NCBI GenBank assembly: GCA_001412365.1
Contig: LKUE01000062.1
Coordinates: 1 to 10,488, forward strand
Source: Desulfuromonas sp. SDB
Lineage (GTDB): Bacteria; SDB-A
Length of the DNA stretch: 10,488 bases
Direction: 5' to 3'
The notes below the pieces were generated by a model. That model was not told the DNA's origin. It searched no databases and saw only the letters and a list, made by a program, of their open reading frames with translations. Both the position numbers and the translations under genes were made by a program. Position 1 is the first letter of the stretch. Every line of letters starts with the position of its first letter. Below are positions 1 through 7,218 of the stretch, piece after piece.

Positions 1-24
1 AAAATACATTAAGATATTTTTTAT

Positions 25-31
25 GGGGTGA
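25..31 (+). promoter_or_regulatory. Ribosome binding site of the adaptor gene
   Basis: GGGGTGA ends two bases before ATG 34 and resembles the GGTGA end of the anti-Shine-Dalgarno complement. The gene at 3282 has the similar AAGGTGAATAA-ATG arrangement. This makes ATG 34 the likely start rather than GTG 28, which lies inside the site. Confidence 0.5.
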
Positions 32-33
32 AT

Positions 34-1251
34 ATGAAAAAGATAATCTGGATTATAGTTGTTGTAGTATTATTAATAATTGCGGGATTTTCTGGAATGA
101 AATTCTTTAAAAACCGCAATAATAAACAGGTGCAGTGGATTACCACTGAAATCACCAAAGGTGATTTAAATGTAGTTATAACTTCTACCGGTTCACTGGA
201 AGCAGTGGGAACGGTGGAAGTAGGCACTCAAATTTCTGGCACTATTTCTGAGATTCGAGTTGATTTTAATACCCGGGTAAAACAGGGAGATACCCTTGCT
301 GTACTGGACACCAGGAATTTAAGAGCTTCAATTTATGAGTTAAGTGCAAATTACCAAAAAGCAAAAATTCAGGTAGAACAATCCCAAAGAGAATTTAACC
401 GGAGCCAGGAGCTGTTTGAGAATAATTTAATCAGTGAATCGGAGTATGAGTCAGCCAGGGATGCCTATGAATTAGCCCAGACCAGTTTAGAAATAAGCCA
501 AGCTCAACTGTACAGGGCGCAGATCAATTATGAAGATGCTTATATCAAAGCGCCTATAAGCGGAGTGGTAATATCCAAAAATGTTGATGAAGGACAAACC
601 GTAGCAGCCAGCTTCAATACTCCCACTTTATTTACTATCGCTGAAGATCTGACCAAGATGGAAATCCAGGCGTATGTAGATGAGGCGGATATCGGGCAGG
701 TAAAACAAGGGCAGGAAGTGATTTTTGATGTAGATGCATATCCGGATTTGGAGTTTTCAGGTGAGGTCAGCCAAATTAGATTACAGCCGGAAATAGTTTC
801 CAATGTGGTTAACTACATTGTTATAATCGAAGTGGACAATCCTGATCTCAAACTGATGCCGGGAATGACTGCTAATATTACCATTAATATTGATTCGCGG
901 AAGGATGTGTTAATTGTTCCCAATACCGCCTTGAATTTCATGCCTCCTCAGGATTTCTTAATACAATATTTCCAATCATTGCCTGATTCAGTAAAGGAGA
1001 CGATGAGACCAGGAAGTGGACCTAATCAAGGAGCAGGACCAGGTCAGATAGATCAAGATATGGGTAAACTATGGGTGAAACTGGAAGATCAGATAATCAT
1101 GATGCCAGTGAGGGTAGGACTTTCTGACGGTATCAGCAGCGAGGTCACCGCTCCTGAACTGGAAGCAGGTCAACAGGTGATTATTGGCTCCAATTTGCCC
1201 CAGAGTACCAGTAATAACCAGCGAAGTCCTTTCCTTCCTTCCCGGAGATAG
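34..1251 (+). CDS. MacA-like periplasmic adaptor (membrane fusion) protein
   Basis: Periplasmic adaptor of an ABC-type tripartite exporter. It should link the inner-membrane permease encoded two genes downstream to an outer-membrane channel. In order: an N-terminal membrane anchor (about residues 4-21, run of I/V/L after MKK); a lipoyl-like half with VGTQISGTISEI (about 60-72); a Gln/Glu-rich alpha-hairpin coiled coil (about 98-168); the second lipoyl half starting KAPISGVV (about 172); a beta-barrel (about 200-290); and a membrane-proximal domain with LMPGMTANI. A Gly/Pro-rich insert lies near residues 325-338. At about 405 residues the length is normal for MacA/HlyD adaptors. I chose ATG 34 over the in-frame GTG at 28 because the GTG is part of the likely Shine-Dalgarno GGGGTGA. 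The ATPase gene follows after 4 bases. Family assignment is firm; the substrate (macrolide, peptide, lipid or other) cannot be read from the sequence. Confidence 0.93.
   Translation: MKKIIWIIVVVVLLIIAGFSGMKFFKNRNNKQVQWITTEITKGDLNVVITSTGSLEAVGTVEVGTQISGTISEIRVDFNTRVKQGDTLAVLDTRNLRASIYELSANYQKAKIQVEQSQREFNRSQELFENNLISESEYESARDAYELAQTSLEISQAQLYRAQINYEDAYIKAPISGVVISKNVDEGQTVAASFNTPTLFTIAEDLTKMEIQAYVDEADIGQVKQGQEVIFDVDAYPDLEFSGEVSQIRLQPEIVSNVVNYIVIIEVDNPDLKLMPGMTANITINIDSRKDVLIVPNTALNFMPPQDFLIQYFQSLPDSVKETMRPGSGPNQGAGPGQIDQDMGKLWVKLEDQIIMMPVRVGLSDGISSEVTAPELEAGQQVIIGSNLPQSTSNNQRSPFLPSRR
1244..1248 (+). promoter_or_regulatory. Ribosome binding site supporting a TTG start
   Basis: GGAGA lies 7 bases before TTG 1256, inside the last codons of the adaptor gene. 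It is the main support for the TTG start of the ATPase gene and suggests coupled translation of the two. Confidence 0.5.
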
Positions 1252-1255
1252 ATAA

Positions 1256-1960
1256 TTGGGAAATTTAATTACCTTGCGCGATATAACTAAGATTTATGAT
1301 TTGGGATCAGTTAAAGTTCCAGCATTGAATGAAGTAAATCTGGAGATTTCAACCGGAGAATTTATTGCGATAATGGGGGCAAGCGGCTCAGGCAAATCCA
1401 CTTTGATGAATATTATCGGCTGTCTGGATAACCCTACTTCCGGTGAATATTATTTGGATGGTATAAATGTAGATAAGCTGAATTCAGATCAATTAGCAAA
1501 TATTAGAAATAAAAAACTGGGTTTTGTGTTTCAATCATTTAATTTACTAGCCCGGACTTCTGCTCTGGAAAATGTTGAGCTGCCATTGTTTTACAATTTA
1601 GAAATTAATTCATCAAAAAGGAAGCAATTAGCCCAAGTTGCTTTGGAAATGGTTAATCTTTCCGACCGTCTGGATCATCAGCCTAATCAGCTTTCCGGCG
1701 GTCAACAGCAAAGAGTAGCAATTGCCCGGGCATTGGTAAATAAACCAATTTTGCTGTTGGCGGATGAACCCACCGGTAATCTAGATTCAAAAACTACGGT
1801 GGAAATCATGAAGGTATTGCAGGAACTCAACCAGTCAGGCAGGACAATTATCCTGGTTACCCATGAACATGATATTTCTGAATATGCAAAACGGGTGGTG
1901 GAATTGAAAGATGGTAAAATAATTAAAGATCACGCTATGAAAAACAGAAGAGCGGATTGA
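1256..1960 (+). CDS. ABC transporter ATP-binding protein, MacB/LolD-type
   Basis: Cytoplasmic ATPase that powers the MacB/FtsX-type permease encoded next. All nucleotide-binding motifs are intact: Walker A GASGSGKST (residues 41-49), a Q-loop in FVFQSFNLL, the signature LSGGQ (146-150), Walker B LLLADEP with D170 and E171, and the switch histidine H203 in LVTHEHD. The 234-residue length and the early N-terminal DITKIYDLGSVKVPAL fit the LolD/MacB/FtsE subfamily that works with four-helix permeases. The start is TTG at 1256, placed 7 bases after GGAGA; no ATG or GTG is available early enough to retain the first beta-strand. The gene begins 4 bases after the adaptor stop and ends 7 bases before the permease, so the three are surely one operon. 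In Escherichia coli MacB the ATPase and permease are fused; here they are split, as in many other phyla. Confidence 0.95.
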   Translation: MGNLITLRDITKIYDLGSVKVPALNEVNLEISTGEFIAIMGASGSGKSTLMNIIGCLDNPTSGEYYLDGINVDKLNSDQLANIRNKKLGFVFQSFNLLARTSALENVELPLFYNLEINSSKRKQLAQVALEMVNLSDRLDHQPNQLSGGQQQRVAIARALVNKPILLLADEPTGNLDSKTTVEIMKVLQELNQSGRTIILVTHEHDISEYAKRVVELKDGKIIKDHAMKNRRAD

Positions 1961-1967
1961 GGAAAAG

Positions 1968-3188
1968 ATGAATTATTTGAATTCAGTTAAAATTGCCTAC
2001 CGGGCTCTGTTTAAAAACAAAACCAGGTCATTTTTAACCATGCTGGGCATTATTATCGGAGTGGGTTCAGTAATTACTATGCTGGCTATCGGTCAGGGTT
2101 CCAGTGACAGTATAAAAGCAGAAATTTCTCAATTAGGTACAAATGTCATTATTGTTTTTCCTACTGCTCAGCAGAGGGGAGGAGTTCGATCAGAAGCAGG
2201 TACTACTCAGGATCTTACCGAGGACCATGTCACTGAAATAATTGCAGGTTGTCCCTCAGTCCGCTATGCTACCCCGGTAGTATATTCCACCGGACAGATT
2301 ATTGCGGGAGGGCAGAACTGGAGAACTCAAATTATTGGAGTTTATTCCGATTATTTGAAAATAAGGAACCTGGAAGTTGAATTAGGTACTGTATATACTG
2401 CTCAGGATGAATCCCGTTCTGGAAAAGTCTGCCTGTTGGGAAAAACTGTTTCCGATAATTTGTTCGGAGAGGATGTCAATCCAGTAGGTCAGACTATTCG
2501 GATTAACCGGATCCCTTTTAAAGTTATCGGGGTGCTGGAGGAAAAAGGGCAGAGTATGATGGGACAAGATCAAGATGATATGATTATTGCCCCATTTTCT
2601 ACCGTACAGAAAAGGATAAGAGCCATTGATCACATCAATATGATTTTTATTTCAGCAGTTTCAGAAAATTCTATAGACCAGGCTATTGAAGAGATAGATC
2701 AGGTTTTAAGAACACATCTAAAACTGGTTTCAGGACAGGAAGCTCCTTACGATATCCGATCGCAAAGTGAAATTGTAGAAATGTTCAGTTCAACTTCCAG
2801 AATAATGATACTTCTGTTAGCTTCTATCGCAGTGATCTCTCTTATCGTGGGAGGAATTGGGATAATGAATATAATGCTGGTTTCAGTTACCGAAAGAACC
2901 AGGGAAATCGGATTGAGAATGGCGGTAGGGGCAAGGAAAATTGATATTTTATTTCAATTTCTGATTGAAGCAATTTTATTAAGTGTACTGGGGGGGATTA
3001 TTGGCATCATCATTGGACTGATTAGTTCACAAGCCCTTTCCAAAATATTAAACTGGCCCACCACAGTTACTCCTTATTCAATTATTATTTCCTTTATTTT
3101 TGCCACAGCGGTGGGGATATTTTTTGGATGGTATCCCGCCAGAAAAGCGGCTAAATTGCACCCAATAGAAGCATTGAGGTATGAGTAG
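1968..3188 (+). CDS. MacB/FtsX-type ABC permease
   Basis: Inner-membrane permease of the split MacAB-like exporter. The topology is the MacB one: a first membrane helix (about residues 22-42, following KNKTRS), a large periplasmic core domain (about 45-275), then three helices (about 279-306, 330-355 and 368-392). The C-terminal signature PARKAAKLHPIEALRYE is nearly identical to the end of classic MacB-family permeases, and ERTREIGLRMAVGA in the loop after helix 2 is the cytosolic coupling region of FtsX proteins. At 406 residues it lacks the ATPase domain, which is encoded by the preceding gene. ATG 1968 follows GAGGA with a 4-base gap. MacB proteins are mechanotransmitters that move periplasmic substrates through a TolC-like duct rather than across the inner membrane. 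Transport of lipoproteins or other envelope cargo is equally possible. Confidence 0.94.
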   Translation: MNYLNSVKIAYRALFKNKTRSFLTMLGIIIGVGSVITMLAIGQGSSDSIKAEISQLGTNVIIVFPTAQQRGGVRSEAGTTQDLTEDHVTEIIAGCPSVRYATPVVYSTGQIIAGGQNWRTQIIGVYSDYLKIRNLEVELGTVYTAQDESRSGKVCLLGKTVSDNLFGEDVNPVGQTIRINRIPFKVIGVLEEKGQSMMGQDQDDMIIAPFSTVQKRIRAIDHINMIFISAVSENSIDQAIEEIDQVLRTHLKLVSGQEAPYDIRSQSEIVEMFSSTSRIMILLLASIAVISLIVGGIGIMNIMLVSVTERTREIGLRMAVGARKIDILFQFLIEAILLSVLGGIIGIIIGLISSQALSKILNWPTTVTPYSIIISFIFATAVGIFFGWYPARKAAKLHPIEALRYE

Positions 3189-3249
3189 CTGATAATTTCA
3201 CTTTAAAATTTAAGCATATTTTGATATTTTTAACGGTTAGTAAAATTTC

Positions 3250-3268
3250 ATTAAAAATAATTTTTAAT
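3250..3268. repeat. 19-base AT palindrome upstream of a start codon
   Basis: ATTAAAAAT-A-ATTTTTAAT is a perfect 9-base inverted repeat around a single central base. It ends two bases before the Shine-Dalgarno site (AAGGTG, 3271-3276) of the hydrolase gene. It could be an operator. Being pure A/T in an AT-rich spacer, it could also be chance. The one-base centre makes an RNA hairpin of the full length unlikely. Confidence 0.4.
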
Positions 3269-3281
3269 TTAAGGTGAATAA

Positions 3282-4415
3282 ATGATTTCAATCTTTTTGA
3301 TGATCAACTTGATTTTAGTAAACAATCTAAAAGTTCATTTTATTGATATTGGACAGGGAGACGCCTGCCTTATTGAGACCGGACAGAGTTATTATTTGGT
3401 GGATGCAGGAGTTGACCGTTCTGATGACAAGTTATTAAATTATCTTAACTCGGCGGGAGTGGATACTATAGATGCAGGGTTGATGACTCATCCCGATTAT
3501 GATCATTATGGTGAATTTCAAGATCTAATTGAATCAGGAGTGGTGCTGCTGAGATTTGTCCGAAACAAGGATCACAAAGATAATATAACCTTTTTAAATT
3601 TGCTGGCTACTTTGGCAAATTACCAGATTCCTGTGGATACAGTTAATTACACTGACAGTTTAAACTGGGGTTTGGAAACTCAGATACTGTCTCCCAATTA
3701 CAACAATGGTTTTGGCGGCTATAACAACAATTCTATTGTGTTTACAGTAAATTATGGACAAATAAAATTTTTATTTACCGGAGACAGTGAAACAGAAAAC
3801 AATAATTATCTGATTAACAACTACAATATGGACATTGATGTGCTTAAAGTGTCTCATCACGGTTCCACCAACGGAACTGATCTAAATTTTATAAGCTCTA
3901 CTACTCCCCTGATATCGGTAGTGTCATCGGGAATAAATAACTACGGACATCCTTCTCATGATGTCATCAGCTTATTAAGGATTGGGGGCAGTTTGGTCTA
4001 CTCTACCGCGGATGACTGCTCAACCTGGGTAGGCAACGGTTCATCTGATTATTCAGTGGATGATGATGTGGTGGTGGAAACTGATGGGGTGAGAATTTGG
4101 GTAAATGGCGTGCTGGTTTATGATCCCACTGTGGTTGAAGAGGAAATTTATTCACCTGATCAAGATTTTTCCTGCAGCAATTTCGTTATAAATCAAAGAT
4201 TTGAATTTAGATTAGACCTCAGTGAAAGTTGTAATTTTTCCCTGGAAATTTTTAATATTTCCGGGCAAAAGATTGATGAATTTGCAATCAATGATCTAGG
4301 AATAGGTGAGTATAATTTTAATATGAATTTAGAAAATGCTGCTGCGGGAATGTATCTGCTCAAAGTAAATTTTAACCGAACTACAATTTCAAAAAGTCTG
4401 ATTTTGCTGGAGTAG
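3282..4415 (+). CDS. Secreted ComEC-like metallo-beta-lactamase-fold hydrolase with T9SS-like C-terminal domain
   Basis: Predicted extracellular metal-dependent hydrolase. Residues about 1-13 are a short hydrophobic leader lacking a strong basic region. The metallo-beta-lactamase fold follows directly: HFIDIGQGDACLIE (19-32), LVDAG (39-43), the metal motif THPDYDH (H70, D72, D74, H75), FTGDSE with D168, KVSHHGS with H192/H193, and YGHPSH with H223. These match the hydrolase domain of ComEC/Rec2 DNA-uptake proteins, but the membrane channel is absent. From about residue 300 there is a beta-rich domain with LEIFNISGQKI, AAAGMYLLKV and a final SKSLILLE. This resembles T9SS sorting domains, although the usual YPNP start is missing. 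ATG 3282 follows AAGGTG by 5 bases. Family knowledge suggests a nuclease or phosphodiesterase; the substrate is unknown. The next gene starts 3 bases after the stop. Confidence 0.85.
   Translation: MISIFLMINLILVNNLKVHFIDIGQGDACLIETGQSYYLVDAGVDRSDDKLLNYLNSAGVDTIDAGLMTHPDYDHYGEFQDLIESGVVLLRFVRNKDHKDNITFLNLLATLANYQIPVDTVNYTDSLNWGLETQILSPNYNNGFGGYNNNSIVFTVNYGQIKFLFTGDSETENNNYLINNYNMDIDVLKVSHHGSTNGTDLNFISSTTPLISVVSSGINNYGHPSHDVISLLRIGGSLVYSTADDCSTWVGNGSSDYSVDDDVVVETDGVRIWVNGVLVYDPTVVEEEIYSPDQDFSCSNFVINQRFEFRLDLSESCNFSLEIFNISGQKIDEFAINDLGIGEYNFNMNLENAAAGMYLLKVNFNRTTISKSLILLE
4409..4412 (+). promoter_or_regulatory. Ribosome binding site inside the hydrolase stop region, supporting a TTG start
   Basis: GGAG overlaps the last codons and first stop base region of the hydrolase gene and sits 6 bases before TTG 4419. 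It decides the start of the next gene: the first in-frame ATG would fall inside the hydrophobic leader, at residue 19. Confidence 0.5.
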
Positions 4416-4418
4416 CAT

Positions 4419-5033
4419 TTGAAAGTATTCAATGAATTAGCGCTTGTATGTTTAGTTTTTACCTGGTCGCTTATGGGCATTACTAACTCTGCTGATTCTC
4501 TTGCTGCAGATGATACCCTAAATTTCTCAGGAATTGTTCATCAAGGTGATTCCTATAGCTTTAAACTTAATTCAAAACTGATGTTCAGGTTAGTGCCCAT
4601 TCAGTCCGGTTGGATTATATGGATGGGCAGTTCCCAGAATTCGACAAAAGATTTCGTTTCAGTATCTACACCTCCATTCAGAGGATTAAATGCGAGGATA
4701 ATTGAGGGTTGGCATTTCAGAAATGCTGACAACAGCGGTCCTAATCTCCCCGGAGATAAAAATGTCAATGCCCCCGGAGAACTCCGATCTTTTTATTTTG
4801 TGGTAAATGATTCAGGTTATCAATCAGCCCGGCAGTGTTTAAAAGTTCTTATGTGGCCTTATTGTTATTCTGAACAGGAAGTGGATCAAGCCGGCGTTGA
4901 ATTTTCTGCATTGCCCAAGGGAGAAGGAATATTGCATATAGATAGCTTAGAGTTATCCAATGTTCAGACCGGGCAGAGAGCATTAATACAGACACTGATA
5001 TTCAAGGCAACTATCATTATTCCAGGAATATAA
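4419..5033 (+). CDS. Small secreted protein of unknown family
   Basis: I do not recognise a named family. With a TTG start at 4419 the protein has a good signal peptide: K2, a hydrophobic core ELALVCLVFTWSLMG (about 6-20), and possible cleavage near residue 24 or 30. The mature part is about 175 residues, predicted beta-rich and soluble. Stretches that look conserved in character are TPPFRGLNARIIEGWHF (84-100), a nearby Asn/Gly-rich segment, and NAPGELRSFYFVV (117-129). Two cysteines, C140 and C149, could form a disulfide outside the cytoplasm. The gene starts 3 bases after the hydrolase stop with its ribosome site inside that gene, so the two are co-translated and may work at the same location. 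It lacks a T9SS-like tail, a lipobox and visible catalytic motifs. A carbohydrate- or surface-binding role is possible but not supported directly. Confidence 0.75.
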   Translation: MKVFNELALVCLVFTWSLMGITNSADSLAADDTLNFSGIVHQGDSYSFKLNSKLMFRLVPIQSGWIIWMGSSQNSTKDFVSVSTPPFRGLNARIIEGWHFRNADNSGPNLPGDKNVNAPGELRSFYFVVNDSGYQSARQCLKVLMWPYCYSEQEVDQAGVEFSALPKGEGILHIDSLELSNVQTGQRALIQTLIFKATIIIPGI

Positions 5034-5146
5034 AATACACCAATATTTTATTCTGCCCTTATTGAAATAATAATTATTTACCGGGGGATGGTTTTCAAAA
5101 GTAAATGATGTTATAACCTAAAATATAAAATTAAAAGGAGAGAATG

Positions 5147-5641
5147 ATGAGATTAGCATGGATTGTTTTGTTGGGCGGTTTTATTGCCAGCTGTGTTTAT
5201 TCCCAGTCAAATGATATTGATCAAGTGTACCGGGAAAGATTCACCCCTTTTAATGTAGGTTTAACCTATAATGAAAAAATCGGATTAAATGCGGAAGCGG
5301 ATATTTACCTTCCCCGGACTATTGAATACAGAATTTATGAAGTCAGCGGGTTGGTGATGCAGGGACCATTCCTCTGTCTGAATCTGGGATACAGGGGTTC
5401 AGGGGTGGGATTAGGTTATGGAGCTTTTGTAAGAGGTTTTGGCACAATTGGGGCAAATGGGAAGGTAAAAGCTTTATACACTTACCAGTCCAATAAATAT
5501 ATCAATGAAGATGAATTTTATATAAATCCGGAATTGGAACTAATTTTAATGATAACCAATGTTGAGGTTGGTTATCTCCGGCAAGTCAGCGGTGATGATT
5601 CCCGGGACTACTTTTACTGGGGAATGGGGATAAAAATATGA
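5147..5641 (+). CDS. Small putative outer-membrane beta-barrel protein
   Basis: No named family recognised. An N-terminal signal peptide (MRLAWIVLLGGFIAS) is followed by alternating hydrophobic/polar beta-strand patterns: FNVGLTYNEKIGLNAEADIYL, then LNLGYRGSGVGLGYGAFVRG, VKALYTYQS, LELILMITNVEVGYLRQ. The last residues, YFYWGMGIKI, look like a terminal barrel strand. At about 164 residues it would make a small (perhaps eight-strand) barrel. IASC at the end of the leader could be a lipobox, but the barrel pattern favours ordinary cleavage. Two ATG codons occur in tandem (5144 and 5147); AAGGAG at 5135-5140 is 3 bases from the first and 6 from the second, so I use 5147. The next gene overlaps its stop by 4 bases (ATGA), indicating joint expression. 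The 110-base spacer upstream may hold a promoter, but I find no convincing -35/-10 pair. Confidence 0.72.
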   Translation: MRLAWIVLLGGFIASCVYSQSNDIDQVYRERFTPFNVGLTYNEKIGLNAEADIYLPRTIEYRIYEVSGLVMQGPFLCLNLGYRGSGVGLGYGAFVRGFGTIGANGKVKALYTYQSNKYINEDEFYINPELELILMITNVEVGYLRQVSGDDSRDYFYWGMGIKI

Positions 5642-6210
5642 CCTTGAAAATATTTTTGTTGATGGTAACAATCTGGATTGGATTATACCAAAGGGTAAGC
5701 GATGACCAAATTGAATCACCTTCAGTAGTTATAATTTTCAATGAAGATAAAATTGTATATCAACGACCGGCTGAAGAATCGGAAATTTTCGGCTATTTAA
5801 ATTCAGGAGATACAATAATTGCATTAGCCAGAAGTGATAACGGCTGGATTGGTTTTGATCCGGGAATTGCTCAAGCTGCCAATATAGGGGTGTTCCGGCT
5901 GAGGTGGGTTGACATGGATGGGTCTATTAGTTTTGTCAATGGAGTTTATCAGGATTTACCGCTAGTGTGGACTCCCCAACCGGGGAAATGTTATAATATG
6001 TTTTTAAATCTCAGCTATTTGTATTCACAGCCTGATATAAATTCAGATATTATTGATAGTTTCTACAGTGAAGATTTTGCCGAAGTTCTACAAATTGATT
6101 CAACCGGCTGGGCTTGTGTAATTTCAATATCAGAAGATACCTCAGTTTATGATTCAGGCTGGATACAACCGGAAAATTTAAATTTAAACGGTTCCGGTGA
6201 TAGTTTTTGA
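5638..6210 (+). CDS. Exported protein with two SH3b-like domains
   Basis: A hydrophobic leader (KIFLLMVTIWIGLY, residues 4-17) suggests export. Two bacterial SH3-like units follow. The first (about 30-92) has VYQRPAEESEIFGYLNSGD and continues to GWIGFDPGIAQAANIG (69-84) and RLRW (87-90), a pattern typical of SH3b domains. The second (about 124-181) has LYSQPDINSDIIDSFY, then GWACV and a closing SGWIQPENL. SH3b domains often bind cell-wall peptides or glycans, or act as structural modules in envelope proteins. No catalytic domain is attached, so a binding or scaffolding role is the natural reading. It overlaps the preceding barrel-protein gene by ATGA, so translation is coupled and the two may interact in the periplasm. 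The overlap fixes the ATG at 5638; there is no separate strong Shine-Dalgarno site. Confidence 0.75.
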   Translation: MTLKIFLLMVTIWIGLYQRVSDDQIESPSVVIIFNEDKIVYQRPAEESEIFGYLNSGDTIIALARSDNGWIGFDPGIAQAANIGVFRLRWVDMDGSISFVNGVYQDLPLVWTPQPGKCYNMFLNLSYLYSQPDINSDIIDSFYSEDFAEVLQIDSTGWACVISISEDTSVYDSGWIQPENLNLNGSGDSF

Positions 6211-6257
6211 TATACAACTTAATACAATAAATTTAGCATATCTGAATTTTTTAAATT

Positions 6258-7124
6258 ATGAGATTAGCACTGCTTCAAATTCTTCCTGAACAAAATCAGA
6301 AATACAATCAAGAAAAAGGATTATCCTGGGTGGCTGAAGCAAAACAGCAGAATGCTGATCTGGTGGTATTCCCGGAAATGTGGAATATAGGTTATAGTTT
6401 TTACAATGAACAGGCAGGGGAAATGGATTTTGACCCCCACCGGGAATATCAGATCAATAGGGATAAAATTATGAAGTGGCAATCTCAGGCAATATCTAAA
6501 AACAGCCAGTTTATTAAAAGGTTTAAGAGTATTGCAAAAAAATTAAATATCTGCATTGCCATTACCTTTTTAGAAAAATCAAATTCAAAACCCTACAATT
6601 CAGTTATGATAATCGACGGTAAGGGAGATGAGCAGTTAACCTACCGTAAAGTCCATATATGCGAATTTTCCATGGAAGCTTTTTGTTCTCCCGGGGATAG
6701 TTTTCACAGTATGGAATTAAATACTGAGGGGGGAAGATTTAAAATTGGGGCGATGATATGTTATGACCGGGAATTCCCTGAAAGCGCCCGGCAGTTAATG
6801 TTACAGGGAGCGGAGTTGATAATTGTTCCCAATGCCTGTGAACTAGATAAACATAGACTTGCGCAAATCGAAACCAGGGCTTTTGAAAACATGATTGGGA
6901 TTGCAGTTGCCAACTATCCCCATCCCAAAGCTAACGGTAATTCAGCAGCCTACAGCGCTATCTGTTATGACCGGCAGGGGGAAAGTGTGGATAATTTGAT
7001 AGCTCGAGCAGATGAAAAAGAACAACTGGTTATAGCAGATTTCAATCTGGATGAAGCCAGGGAATATCGAAGTAGAGAAGTATGGGGCGGTAAATACCGA
7101 AGACCTGATGTCTATAATTACTGA
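6258..7124 (+). CDS. Carbon-nitrogen hydrolase (nitrilase superfamily)
   Basis: Cytoplasmic amidase-type enzyme of the nitrilase superfamily, which hydrolyses non-peptide C-N bonds. The catalytic triad is intact: E40 in VVFPEMWNIGY, K131 in TYRKVHI, and the nucleophile C168 in GAMICYDREFPE. RQLMLQGAELIIVPNA follows, as is usual. At 288 residues it is a stand-alone single-domain enzyme. An extra charged helix-like segment (about residues 50-90) sits between E40 and the core, as in some N-carbamoylputrescine-amidase- or omega-amidase-like branches. Substrate is not predictable; there is no polyamine or amino-acid gene beside it. No signal peptide. ATG 6258 gives the standard RLALLQ first strand but has no Shine-Dalgarno match in the A/T-only stretch before it. 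A TACAAT hexamer at 6223-6228 might be a -10 element, without a convincing -35. The convergent propeller gene lies downstream. Confidence 0.93.
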   Translation: MRLALLQILPEQNQKYNQEKGLSWVAEAKQQNADLVVFPEMWNIGYSFYNEQAGEMDFDPHREYQINRDKIMKWQSQAISKNSQFIKRFKSIAKKLNICIAITFLEKSNSKPYNSVMIIDGKGDEQLTYRKVHICEFSMEAFCSPGDSFHSMELNTEGGRFKIGAMICYDREFPESARQLMLQGAELIIVPNACELDKHRLAQIETRAFENMIGIAVANYPHPKANGNSAAYSAICYDRQGESVDNLIARADEKEQLVIADFNLDEAREYRSREVWGGKYRRPDVYNY

Positions 7125-7218
7125 TTTTAGGACATTTTAAAAAAAGAACAATATCACCAGCTACTAAAGTATTTCTACCTAATTGCCTCTAACTACGAAC
7201 TGAAATATCAGAAATAAT

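Noticed and set aside
1-31. Open frame ending at TGA 29-31, perhaps the tail of an upstream gene
   Set aside because: Only nine codons are visible (ending F-F-M-G) and they match nothing recognisable; it could equally be spacer.
28-36. GTG 28 as the start of the adaptor gene
   Set aside because: The GTG is part of the probable Shine-Dalgarno GGGGTGA, which serves ATG 34.
540-803. Minus-strand open frame within the adaptor gene
   Set aside because: It is antisense to a well-supported coding region and has no protein-like motifs or ribosome site.
2382-2633. Minus-strand open frame within the permease gene
   Set aside because: Antisense shadow of the periplasmic domain coding sequence; no independent support.
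3221-3246. TTGATA plus TAAAAT as a promoter for the hydrolase gene
   Set aside because: The spacer is only 14 bases, too short for a standard sigma-70 promoter, and such matches are common in A/T-rich spacers.
5186-5197. Lipobox (IASC) in the barrel-protein leader
   Set aside because: The motif fits, but the rest of the protein looks like a membrane barrel, which is not normally lipid-anchored; left as a possibility only.
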